Part shown: positions 14,928-22,134 of the stretch, piece after piece
Layout of the letters: every line of letters begins with the position of its first letter
Position numbering within the stretch: position 1 is the first letter of the stretch
NCBI GenBank assembly: GCA_934621485.1
Contig: CAKTUS010000033.1
Coordinates: forward strand, 1-26,872
DNA length: 26,872 nt
Source of the DNA: an uncultured Clostridia bacterium
GTDB taxonomy: Bacteria; Bacillota; Clostridia; Christensenellales; Aristaeellaceae
Reading direction: 5' to 3'
The notes under the pieces: generated by a model
Seen by the model: the letters and a program-made list of their open reading frames with translations, nothing else
Told to the model about the DNA's origin: nothing
The model's database searches: none
Translations under genes and position numbers: made by a program

Positions 14928-16328
14928 TCAATAGCGCTTAGGGCCCTCCGGCGTGTCAATAACAACATCGTGCTTTTTCCAGTAAACCAAAACCATCCAC
15001 AGCCAGAGCGCAACGCCGCTTCCCAGGTACACGCCAAAGGAAATCCACGACCCTATGCCCTGACCCAGGGTGCAGAAGTAGGTGATGGCCAGCGCCACCA
15101 GCATGGCCAGCAGGCGGAAGGCGTCGCCGCCACGAACGGCATTGTCGCTCTTCCAGGATGGATATTTGTGATGAATCCGCATGGCGGACACCATTGTAAG
15201 GGCATAAGCGCAGGCGCAGCCAAAGGACATGAGGTTGAAAAAGTCGTTCATGAAGGTGCCGGCGTTTTGCAAAATGATAAAAAGCAGGGACAGCGCCAGG
15301 AGAAAAATGTTGGGCAGCAAGGGCTGCTGATGGCGGTTCAGGCGGGAAAAGGCCGATGGCAGGAAGTTCTTTTTGCTCATGGAGTACAGCATGCGCACCG
15401 CGGACATCCAAAAGCCCAGCAGCGCCGCGCTCATCCCCAGCAGGCAGGACACCAGGCCGATCAGAATGGGCCAAACGGTCCATCCAAGCTGCCGCTGCAT
15501 CAGCGTAATGGTCAAGAACCCATCCTGCGCGCCGTTTTGGAAAACCGCGTCCAGGCCGTTCATGCCTGCAACGCAGAAGTAGTAGAATACGTAAATCGCT
15601 CCGCAGGTAACAATGGAACCGCAAATGGCTTTCTTGGTGTTTTTGATGGGAAAGTCGCCTTCCTCCACCATTTGCGGAACGGTTTCAAAGCCGAAATAAG
15701 AGCAAATCAACAGCGCCATGCCAATCACCCAGCCGGGAATCCCGTTGATGCTATCCAGGGTTGTGGTAAAAAGGCCGTTCAGGTTGGCGAGCCGCCACTG
15801 GCCGGAAAACAGCAGTGCAAAGCCGGTTATCAGCGTGCAGGCAATGTTGCAAAACAGCATAACCGCCTGCGCCCGCACCAAAAACTGCACGTTTTGCAAA
15901 CTCATGACAAAGCAAAGAACCAGCAGCGCCGCCCCGCCGCATACCAGCCATACCGGGCTGATAGGCAGGCGGAAGGTTTTGCCAAGCCAGGTCATGATGG
16001 CCATTACCACCGCCGGAGGCACAGAAATCCAGGCAGCCATAATGAGCCAGGCGGCCAGGAAACCGATATGCTTGTTAAAGGCGACGGTGTTGTAGATGAG
16101 TTCTCCCCCGGAAGTGCGGAACAGAGAAGCCAGCTCGCTGTACACCAGCGCCACGGGCAAAATAGCCAGGGTCATCAGCGCATAGGCCAGAAACATGCCC
16201 TTGCCGCAGTAACCATAGAAGACGGAATCCCAGTAGTTGACAAAGGTGAAAATGGAGCCGGTGGCAACGGTATAAACAAAAATCAGCTTCAGGCTTTTGT
16301 TCAGACCGCCTTTCTCATCGGCGGGCAT
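14928..16328 (-). CDS. APC superfamily permease (amino acid permease-like)
   Basis: A 466-residue integral membrane protein with about 12 hydrophobic helices, matching APC-family transporters in length and layout. The first helix region (LKLIFVYTVATGSIFTFVNYW) stands where APC proteins carry their unwound substrate-binding glycines, and a conserved-type region GFETVPQMVEEGDFPIKNTKKAI occurs mid-protein (about 223-245), as in APC members (phenylalanine/glutamate, then ..E..NP...IP.AI). It should import an amino acid, amine or amino-acid-like solute by proton or sodium symport, or work as an exchanger. Its place between an FGGY sugar kinase and an SDR is unusual, because the divergent operon already encodes a sugar ABC importer. 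E. coli FrlA, a fructoselysine importer, shows that APC proteins can carry sugar-amino acid adducts; whether that applies here is conjecture. GAGGG precedes the ATG. Confidence 0.85.
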   Translation of the reverse strand: MPADEKGGLNKSLKLIFVYTVATGSIFTFVNYWDSVFYGYCGKGMFLAYALMTLAILPVALVYSELASLFRTSGGELIYNTVAFNKHIGFLAAWLIMAAWISVPPAVVMAIMTWLGKTFRLPISPVWLVCGGAALLVLCFVMSLQNVQFLVRAQAVMLFCNIACTLITGFALLFSGQWRLANLNGLFTTTLDSINGIPGWVIGMALLICSYFGFETVPQMVEEGDFPIKNTKKAICGSIVTCGAIYVFYYFCVAGMNGLDAVFQNGAQDGFLTITLMQRQLGWTVWPILIGLVSCLLGMSAALLGFWMSAVRMLYSMSKKNFLPSAFSRLNRHQQPLLPNIFLLALSLLFIILQNAGTFMNDFFNLMSFGCACAYALTMVSAMRIHHKYPSWKSDNAVRGGDAFRLLAMLVALAITYFCTLGQGIGSWISFGVYLGSGVALWLWMVLVYWKKHDVVIDTPEGPKRY

Positions 16329-16355
16329 AGGAAACCCTCTTTTCTTTCTGAATTT

Positions 16356-17879
16356 TTACGCTTCGTTTAGCCGGGCCATCTGGTCGGACAAACCGGCCAG
16401 GGCGTCGGTCCACTGCCGGTAGATGGAAAGCAGCTGCTCATAGCGGGCGGCCTGCGCCTCTCTGGGCCGGCTCAAATCCTCCGGCTGATGGCAGGCGGCA
16501 ATTGGGTCGTAGCCCTGCCACAGGCCGCAGGCGTTGGCCGCCAGGGCCGCCGCGCCCAGCGAAGCGGCGTTCTGGTCAATATTGGTTTTCAGAACCGGCA
16601 TGTGGTAAACGTCAGCAAAAATTTGACGCCACACCCGGCTTTTGCTGCCGCCGCCGCAAAGCAGCATGCTGCCATGCAGCGTGGTTTGCTCCTTGAGAAT
16701 ATCCAGCGCGCTGCGCAGCGACAGAGCGATGCCCTCCATCACGGCGCGCACCAGGTCCTCCCGGGTATTGCGCAGGGTAAGCCCCATAAAGCCGCCCATC
16801 AGGTTGGGGCTGGGCTCCTGGGCGCTGCCGCCCGCCAGGGTGGGGTTGAACAAAACGCCGTTGCTGCCTGCCGGCACGCCTTCGGCCATTTCATTCATGC
16901 GGTCATAGGCGTCCACATCCGCCTTCAGGTCGCGGCACAGGTTATCCCGGGCCCAGCGGAAGGAATTGCCTGCTGAAAAAATGGAAACGGCGGAGGTGTA
17001 ATAGCCCTTCCTGGCATGCGCAAACACAAACGGGCGGGTTTTCACATCCAAGATGGGCTCGCGGGAGGTTACGGCAATCCAGCTGGAAGAGCCCAGAGAG
17101 GTGTATACGCTGCCCTCCGCCAGCCCTGTAGAGCCAAGGGCCATACAGGTGTTATCCACCGCGCCGCAGGCCACCGGCGTGCCGGGAGCCAGGCCGGTTT
17201 CCAAAGCCGCCTGAGGCGTTACCCGGCCAACCACTCCGTCCGAGGGAATGATTTCCGGAAAAAGGCTGCGGGATAAACCGGCGGCCTGCATAAAGCGTTC
17301 TTCATACCCCCACTTTTTCAAATTGAACACGCCGAAGCCCGAGGCATAGGAAGGATCGGTGCACATGCGGCCGGTGAGGCGGTAGTTGATATAGTCCTTG
17401 GAGCCCAGAATCCGGTGAATCCGGGCAAACAGATCCGGCTGATGCTGCCGGTGCCACATCAGCTTAAGCGCGGTGTACGTTTCCGGCGGATCGCCGTTGC
17501 CGGTAACGGAATACCAGTCTTGGTAGGACAGGCTGCGGAAGAAGGGGGCAACCTGATCGCCGGCCCGCATGTCGCACCAGATTGGCACGGCGTTCAGCAG
17601 CTGGCGGCCGTCCCGGTCAAAGGGCACGGCCACCAGGCTGTGGCCGGACAGGGCCACGGCCTGCACCGACGAGGCGGAAACCCCGGTTTTTTCCAGCAGC
17701 TGCCGGGTGGTGATGCACACGCCGCGCCACCAGTCCTCCGGCCGCTGCTCCATGTGTTTTTCCTTGGGAAACAGCGTGTCGTACTGCCAGAAGGCGTCCG
17801 CCAGCGAACAGCCTTCCCGGGTGAAAAGCGATGCCTTGATGCCGCCGGTTCCTAAATCGTATGCGATGATATGTTCCAT
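16356..17879 (-). CDS. FGGY-family carbohydrate kinase (xylulokinase-like)
   Basis: A 507-residue cytoplasmic sugar kinase of the FGGY family. The N-terminal phosphate loop is YDLGTGGIKASLF (7-19). SGHSLVAVPFD (78-88) and VPIWCDMRA (98-106) correspond to the xylulokinase substrate region, GAVDNTCMALGS (239-250) carries the likely catalytic base Asp242, and LLCGGGSKS.VWRQIFADV is the adenosine-binding signature. Substrates of the family are ketoses, polyols or aldoses; the SGHS variant of the SGQ.HG motif means xylulose should not be assumed. The ATG at 17879 has AAGGAG at good spacing and lies 10 bp after the DeoR stop, so both are on one transcript. It probably phosphorylates the sugar delivered by the divergent Rbs-type importer after oxidation or isomerisation. 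Confidence 0.92.
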   Translation of the reverse strand: MEHIIAYDLGTGGIKASLFTREGCSLADAFWQYDTLFPKEKHMEQRPEDWWRGVCITTRQLLEKTGVSASSVQAVALSGHSLVAVPFDRDGRQLLNAVPIWCDMRAGDQVAPFFRSLSYQDWYSVTGNGDPPETYTALKLMWHRQHQPDLFARIHRILGSKDYINYRLTGRMCTDPSYASGFGVFNLKKWGYEERFMQAAGLSRSLFPEIIPSDGVVGRVTPQAALETGLAPGTPVACGAVDNTCMALGSTGLAEGSVYTSLGSSSWIAVTSREPILDVKTRPFVFAHARKGYYTSAVSIFSAGNSFRWARDNLCRDLKADVDAYDRMNEMAEGVPAGSNGVLFNPTLAGGSAQEPSPNLMGGFMGLTLRNTREDLVRAVMEGIALSLRSALDILKEQTTLHGSMLLCGGGSKSRVWRQIFADVYHMPVLKTNIDQNAASLGAAALAANACGLWQGYDPIAACHQPEDLSRPREAQAARYEQLLSIYRQWTDALAGLSDQMARLNEA

Positions 17880-17889
17880 GGAGCGCTCC

Positions 17890-18681
17890 TTATGCTTCGT
17901 CTACGTCTGCCTTGGTGTAAACCCGGATGCCGTGATTGCGGTAATACTCCAAAAAAGGCTCCGGGGTGTTTTCATTGGTGATAACGCTGTGCTGAAAATG
18001 AAGATTCTCCAGTTTCATAAAGGCCCGGCGGCCATACTTGGTGCTGTCGATGGCCATAAACATTTCGCTGCAATTGGTCCCGATGGTTTTGAAAAGGTCG
18101 GGCACGTTGGGGTCCGACAGGGTGTAGCCGGATACCACATCCACTCCGTCCACGGAAAAGAAAGCCTTGCTCAGATAAATGCCTTTCAGCTCGGCGTGAA
18201 GGTCCGCTGGCTGGGTATACAGCCCTTCGGAATGAATGGTGCCGCCCAGCAGGCGAATTTCGCAGGAGGGGCTGCTTCCCATGGCGTTGGCTACCAGCAG
18301 GTTGTTGGTGAGCACGTGGATGCTGTTGCGGTGGGCCAGCGCCTTGGCGATGTAGTAAGTCGTTGTGCCGGGCCCCAGGAAAACCCACTCTTTTTCATGA
18401 ATCAGGTGGGAAGCGGCCGCCCCTACCTCCATCTTTTTGGCGTCGTGCTCCACGGCGTTTACACCCAGCGCGTTGTTGATTTCGTCTTCTTTGTAGTCGA
18501 TTACATTCAGCGTGGCGCCGCCGTGAAAGCGCACCAGATAGCCCTCCTGCTCCAGCTCGCTGAAATCCGTGCGCACCGTGGCGGGGGTTACCTTGAGCAG
18601 GCGGCTGATGCCATCCACTGTGACGCGCTTATGCGTGAGCATGTATTCCTTGATCTTCTGCTGGCGTTCAACCTTCAGCAT
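17890..18681 (-). CDS. DeoR family transcriptional regulator
   Basis: A 263-residue DeoR/GlpR-type repressor. The winged helix-turn-helix is at the N-terminus (ERQQKIKEYMLTHKRVTVDG, then VTPATVRTDFSELEQEGYLVRFHGGA, ending near residue 56), and the sensor domain has GPGTTTYYIAKAL and DSTKYGRRAF, the sugar-phosphate binding positions of the family. The usual LDSGTT reads LGPGTT. The start at 18681 has GGAGGG 6 bases upstream and its own strong promoter. As first gene of the minus-strand operon and divergent from the binding-protein operon, it most likely represses both; repeated AACGAAA boxes and an inverted repeat lie in the shared promoter region. The inducer is presumably a phosphorylated intermediate of the pathway. 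Confidence 0.92.
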   Translation of the reverse strand: MLKVERQQKIKEYMLTHKRVTVDGISRLLKVTPATVRTDFSELEQEGYLVRFHGGATLNVIDYKEDEINNALGVNAVEHDAKKMEVGAAASHLIHEKEWVFLGPGTTTYYIAKALAHRNSIHVLTNNLLVANAMGSSPSCEIRLLGGTIHSEGLYTQPADLHAELKGIYLSKAFFSVDGVDVVSGYTLSDPNVPDLFKTIGTNCSEMFMAIDSTKYGRRAFMKLENLHFQHSVITNENTPEPFLEYYRNHGIRVYTKADVDEA

Positions 18682-18732
18682 GGACGTCCCTCCGAATGTG
18701 AATTTTTCGTTGTTTCTTTTCTTTCACGGGTT

Positions 18733-18761
18733 ATGATAACGGACGCAAACCAAAAAGTCAA
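18733..18761 (-). promoter_or_regulatory. Promoter of the DeoR-kinase-permease-ucpA-GH9 operon
   Basis: On the minus strand, TTGACT (18756-18761) and TATCAT (18733-18738) are 17 bp apart, one mismatch each from consensus, about 50 bp upstream of the DeoR start. A second overlapping TTGACT lies 5 bases further upstream. Confidence 0.75.
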
Positions 18762-18817
18762 GTCAAAACGAAAAAATATCAAAAAATAAAAAGAAACGAA
18801 ATGAAAAACAAACGTTT

Positions 18818-18829
18818 TATACCGTTTTA
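18818..18829. promoter_or_regulatory. LacI-type operator copy between the divergent promoters
   Basis: TATACCGTTTTA differs at one position from the lacI-promoter operator at 5430-5441. It lies between the two divergent promoters and overlaps the left arm of the 9-bp inverted repeat, so it could serve either the LacI or the DeoR protein. Confidence 0.45.
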
Positions 18830-18881
18830 CACGAATAAATGATGTAAAACGAAAAATATTGAAAATAAACGAAAAGCAATA

Positions 18882-18910
18882 TTGACACAAACAAAAACGC
18901 GTGCTAGGCT
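18882..18910 (+). promoter_or_regulatory. Promoter of the Rbs-type importer/catabolic operon
   Basis: A perfect TTGACA (18882-18887) lies 17 bp before an extended -10 (TGC then TAGGCT, 18905-18910), about 45 bp upstream of the binding-protein start codon. An AACGAAAA box ends 7 bp upstream of the -35. Confidence 0.75.
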
Positions 18911-18955
18911 TTAGAAAAACAGACGGATGTCTGAATCGACAAGGAGGAACCCAAA

Positions 18956-19927
18956 ATGATCAAAAAAATCGTTTCTCTGCTTCTGGTACTGGGATTGGTA
19001 TGCGGATTGGCCGTGTGCGCGCAGGCTGAAGGCTACAAAATCGGCTTCGCCAACGCTTCTGTGTCCAACAGCTGGCGGGTAAAGATGCGCGAAATGCTGA
19101 TGGATGCGGCCAAGGAACTGGGCGTAGAAATCATTGAAACCGATGCACACGACGACGCCAGCACCATGATTGGCAATATCGAAACCCTGCTTCAGCAGGA
19201 CCTGGACGCCATCCTGATTACCCCCTGCACCGAGGACGGCGTGAACGCCGGCATCGAAATGGCGTATGAAGCGGGCATCCCCGTTATCATTTTCGACCGT
19301 GTGTGCTCCACCGAGGAATACACCCACTTCATCGGCTATTCCGACGAGAAGAACGGCGCCGCCTGCGCTCAGCTGATTGTGGACGCGCTGACCGAAAAGT
19401 ACGGCGAACCCAAGGGCAAGGTAGTGGCTCTGGACTCCATGGCGGGCAGCGGCACCGATAACGGCCAGCGCGCCGGTCAGGACTCCGTGTTCTCTCAGTA
19501 TCCCAACATCGAAATCGTGGCCCGCAACTACACCGACTTTGAAGTCAGCGTGGGCAAGAGCGTCATGGAAGACTGGCTGACCAAGTTCGCCCCCGGCGAA
19601 ATCGACGCCATCATCTCTCAGGACGGCGGCGTGACCCTGGGTGCTTACGACGCCATCGTGGAAGCCGGCCGTGAAGGCGACAACTTCATCATCGTTAACG
19701 CCGACGGCATCAACGGCATTGCCAAGCTGGTGAAGGAAGGCAAGTGCTACGGCTATACCCAGTTCCCCTGCGCCGCCAGCGTGGATGCGCTGAAGCTGGC
19801 CATCCAGTGCATTGAAGGCACCGACCCCGCCGAGCAGGTCATTTTGCAGGACGCTATCATCGTAACGGCTGAAAACAACGACGAATACGTGATTGCAGAC
19901 GGCGACGACTACGACTGGACCTATTGA
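18956..19927 (+). CDS. Rbs-type sugar ABC transporter substrate-binding protein
   Basis: A 323-residue binding protein of the RbsB/periplasmic-binding-protein-4 type. A signal peptide (MIKK, hydrophobic core, AQA cleavage site before EGYKIGF) occupies about residues 1-24; two cysteines lie in it, but neither sits in a good lipobox (the preceding residue is Val). Family-like segments include KIGFANASVSNSWR, IETLLQQDLDAILITP, GIPVIIFDRV and the C-terminal sugar-contact region. It should bind a monosaccharide or polyol and hand it to the RbsC/RbsA-like components encoded 2.2 kb downstream. AAGGAGG precedes the ATG at ideal spacing, and the gene is first behind a strong promoter. An isomerase and a dehydrogenase gene are inserted between this gene and its transporter partners. 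Confidence 0.93.
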   Translation: MIKKIVSLLLVLGLVCGLAVCAQAEGYKIGFANASVSNSWRVKMREMLMDAAKELGVEIIETDAHDDASTMIGNIETLLQQDLDAILITPCTEDGVNAGIEMAYEAGIPVIIFDRVCSTEEYTHFIGYSDEKNGAACAQLIVDALTEKYGEPKGKVVALDSMAGSGTDNGQRAGQDSVFSQYPNIEIVARNYTDFEVSVGKSVMEDWLTKFAPGEIDAIISQDGGVTLGAYDAIVEAGREGDNFIIVNADGINGIAKLVKEGKCYGYTQFPCAASVDALKLAIQCIEGTDPAEQVILQDAIIVTAENNDEYVIADGDDYDWTY

Positions 19928-19978
19928 TTCTTTCGCAATAGCACAAGCCCTAAACAGGCTTTAGAAGGGAGTACCCCC

Positions 19979-20959
19979 ATGAAGGTAGGATTTTGCGTTG
20001 TCAACTATTCCGAGAAGCCGGTAGAAGAGGTTATCAAAATTGCTGCGGATAACGGCTACGAATGTGTCGAGCTGCCCAGCTATGTGGATAACGGCCAGGT
20101 GGATGCGGAAGAGCTGCTCAAGGGCGGCAAAGCCAAGGAACTGAAAAAGCTGGTGGAAAGCTATGGCATGACCATTTCCTCCCTCAGCAACCACGCCGAT
20201 TCCTGGCCCATCATGGGGCCCTATGGCGGCACCACGGATTCCATTTGCAACGGCACCAAGGAAGAGCGTATCAAGTTTGGCCAGGAGAGCATGGTTCGTT
20301 CCGCGCAGCTGGCCGCCGAGCTGGGCGCTACCGCGGTGGTGGCTTTCTCCGGTATGGAAAACTATGGCCACATCAATGACTGGCCGGAACCCAATGGTTG
20401 GAAATACGAGGAAGAACGCTTCGCCGAAAAATGGGTGCCCGTGTTTGACAAGTACCAGGAATACGGCGTGAAAGTAGCCTTTGAGCCCCATCCCAACAAC
20501 ATCGTGTACGATACGCAGTCTACCCTGCGCCTGCTGGATGTTGTGGATCACCACCCCAGCTTCGCCATCAACCTGGACCCCGCCAATGTGCTGTTCAGCG
20601 GCATCAACGTGCAGACCTTTGTGGATGAGCTTCGGGGCCGCATTGCCCTGGTGCATGCCAAGGACTGCGAAATTGTGTACCACAACCTGGCCAAGGGCGG
20701 TTTGAACATGTACATGCAGGACGGCTGGGGCCGCCTGGACCGCTCCTTCCGCTTCCGGATTCCCGGCTGGGGCGATGTAGACTGGAAGCGTCTGATCAGC
20801 GAACTGTACCTGACCGGCTATGACGGCGCGTTCAATTACGAACACGAGGACGTCATCATGAGCCGGGCCGACGGCGACAAAAAGACCATCGAGTTCTTAA
20901 AACCGCTGATGATTCACGCCCCCTACGAGGGCCGTCACGACAAGCTTTTTACCAAATAA
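19979..20959 (+). CDS. TIM-barrel sugar (phosphate) isomerase/epimerase
   Basis: A 326-residue protein of the xylose-isomerase-like TIM-barrel superfamily (AP-endonuclease-2 fold), the group holding D-tagatose/D-psicose 3-epimerases, IolE/IolI and FrlC. Metal-ligand-type motifs are in order: FEPHPNN (about 167-173), NLDPAN (about 197-202), LVHAKD (about 222-227) and NYEHED near 285-290. GWGDVDW is the usual late-barrel motif. It should isomerise or epimerise the imported sugar or its oxidised form, using a divalent metal. AAGGGAG precedes the ATG; the gene follows the binding protein by 51 bp and is followed by a hairpin. Substrate not identifiable by eye. Confidence 0.88.
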   Translation: MKVGFCVVNYSEKPVEEVIKIAADNGYECVELPSYVDNGQVDAEELLKGGKAKELKKLVESYGMTISSLSNHADSWPIMGPYGGTTDSICNGTKEERIKFGQESMVRSAQLAAELGATAVVAFSGMENYGHINDWPEPNGWKYEEERFAEKWVPVFDKYQEYGVKVAFEPHPNNIVYDTQSTLRLLDVVDHHPSFAINLDPANVLFSGINVQTFVDELRGRIALVHAKDCEIVYHNLAKGGLNMYMQDGWGRLDRSFRFRIPGWGDVDWKRLISELYLTGYDGAFNYEHEDVIMSRADGDKKTIEFLKPLMIHAPYEGRHDKLFTK

Positions 20960-20969
20960 TTCCTTTCTC

Positions 20970-21027
20970 CGCCGGCTGTGCGCCAAAGGGGCGCACAGCC
21001 GGCGGGCAAGCCGTTTTTTCTTTTTTT
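20970..21027 (+). terminator. Hairpin with distal T-run: possible partial terminator inside the operon
   Basis: A perfect 15-bp stem (20970-20984 with 20990-21004, 5-base loop) is followed by T-runs at 21014-21019 and 21021-21027, but 9 bases separate stem and first T-run. It could stabilise or partly end the binding-protein/isomerase message so that these two are made in excess over the downstream transporter and enzymes. Confidence 0.6.
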
Positions 21028-21053
21028 ACCATAGCGTCAAGGAGTGTATGAAG

Positions 21054-22121
21054 ATGAAAACAATGCGCGCGCAGGTTCTCACGGAAGTTCGCCATTTTGA
21101 GCTCAAGGAAGTGCCTGTCCCTCAGATTAACGATGATGAGGTGCTTATCAAGATAAAGTATTGCGGCATTTGCGGCTCCGATTGGGGCTCCTACAACGGC
21201 AAGTATGCCGACGAGGTGGCCTGTATTCCCCTGACCACCGGCCACGAGTTTTTCGGTACCATTGAGGAATTGGGCAAAAACGCCCAGGGCCTGAAGATTG
21301 GCGACCGTGTAACCGCCGACATCTGCGTAACCTGCGGCACCTGCTACCATTGCCGCATCGGCGAGCCCCTGCTGTGCTCTTCCTTCAAGCAAATCGGAAT
21401 TCACACGGACGGCGGCTTTGCCGAGTATGTCAAGGTGCCCTGGAAAAACATCTACAAGGTTCCCGATGAAGTAAGCGATGAAAAGGCCGCCTTTGTGGAG
21501 CCCCTGACGGCCTGCCTGAACGCTTCCCACAAGATGGACTGCATGATCAGCCGCAGCGTGGTGGTCATCGGCTGCGGTTTGGGCATTATGCACGCCGCGC
21601 TGGCCAAGGCCCGCGGAGCGGCTCCCGTCATCGTGGTGGGCGATAACCCCGAGCGCCTGGAAATGGCCAAGGAAATGTGCGCCGACTACGTCATTGACAT
21701 TTCCACCGGCGTGGATCCTGTGGAAGAAGTGATGAAGCTGACCGGCGGCATCGGCGCGGACTATGTGCTGGAGGCGGTGGGCCACCACAGCACCTATGAG
21801 CAGGCGTTCAAGATGCTGCGCCGCGGCGGAAAGCTGGAGTCCTTCGGCATTTGCGCCGACGACGACTACGCCAGCCTGCCTCCCGCCCAGTTTGTGCTGG
21901 GAGAAAAGAAAATCAGCGGCAGCTGCGCCGGCATTGGCTACGACTGGGGCGACGTGCTGAACCTGCTGAAGTACAACCGCATCGACCCCACCCCCATGAT
22001 CTCCATGATCGTGCCGCTGGAAGAACTGGAAACCGCGCTTCACGAGCTGCGCCAGAACCAGAAGCTTATCAAGGTGCTGGTAAGCCCGCTGGTGAAGGAA
22101 CGCAAGATTCTGTACAAATAA
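21054..22121 (+). CDS. Zinc-dependent medium-chain dehydrogenase (sorbitol/threonine dehydrogenase-like)
   Basis: A 355-residue MDR-type alcohol dehydrogenase. Catalytic zinc ligands are in CGICGSD (first Cys near residue 37) and GHEFFG (His near 64). The structural zinc site is the CxxCxxCx7C cluster CGTCYHC...LLC (about 94-108). A Rossmann segment with VVIGCGLGIMHAALAKA follows near 172-188 and VVGDN marks the end of the second strand. Such enzymes oxidise polyols or sugars with NAD(P)+. The context suggests oxidation of an imported polyol to a ketose or of a sugar at a ring carbon, before or after the isomerase step. The ATG at 21054 is preferred because AAGGAG is 9 bases upstream; the ATG at 21048 is only 3 bases from it but cannot be excluded. 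Confidence 0.9.
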   Translation: MKTMRAQVLTEVRHFELKEVPVPQINDDEVLIKIKYCGICGSDWGSYNGKYADEVACIPLTTGHEFFGTIEELGKNAQGLKIGDRVTADICVTCGTCYHCRIGEPLLCSSFKQIGIHTDGGFAEYVKVPWKNIYKVPDEVSDEKAAFVEPLTACLNASHKMDCMISRSVVVIGCGLGIMHAALAKARGAAPVIVVGDNPERLEMAKEMCADYVIDISTGVDPVEEVMKLTGGIGADYVLEAVGHHSTYEQAFKMLRRGGKLESFGICADDDYASLPPAQFVLGEKKISGSCAGIGYDWGDVLNLLKYNRIDPTPMISMIVPLEELETALHELRQNQKLIKVLVSPLVKERKILYK

Positions 22122-22134
22122 TGGGGGCCTGACC

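Larger units (their letters stand above)
18704..18875. promoter_or_regulatory. DeoR-type operator array in the divergent promoter region
   Basis: AACGAAA(A) occurs four times on the plus strand (18767, 18795, 18848, 18868) and once on the minus strand (18704-18711), in very AT-rich DNA. The minus strand around 18787-18810 reads TTTCATTTCGTTTCTTT, close to the TTTCRTTTYRTTTY-type sites I recall for the DeoR-family regulator AgaR. There is also a perfect 9-bp inverted repeat, CGTTTTACA (18823-18831) and TGTAAAACG (18843-18851), and a tandem CGTTTTAY pair 10 bp apart (18813 and 18823). The last box abuts the -35 of the plus-strand promoter. Confidence 0.55.

Noticed and set aside
18823..18851. 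Catabolite response element (cre) for CcpA
   Set aside because: The arms CGTTTTACA and TGTAAAACG are in the wrong order and are 11 bp apart; a cre site is a compact palindrome without such a spacer.
19979..20959. C-glycoside deglycosidase (DgpC-like) assignment for the TIM-barrel protein
   Set aside because: The fold family fits, but the small partner subunit and the sugar 3-oxidoreductase of that system are not present in the window.
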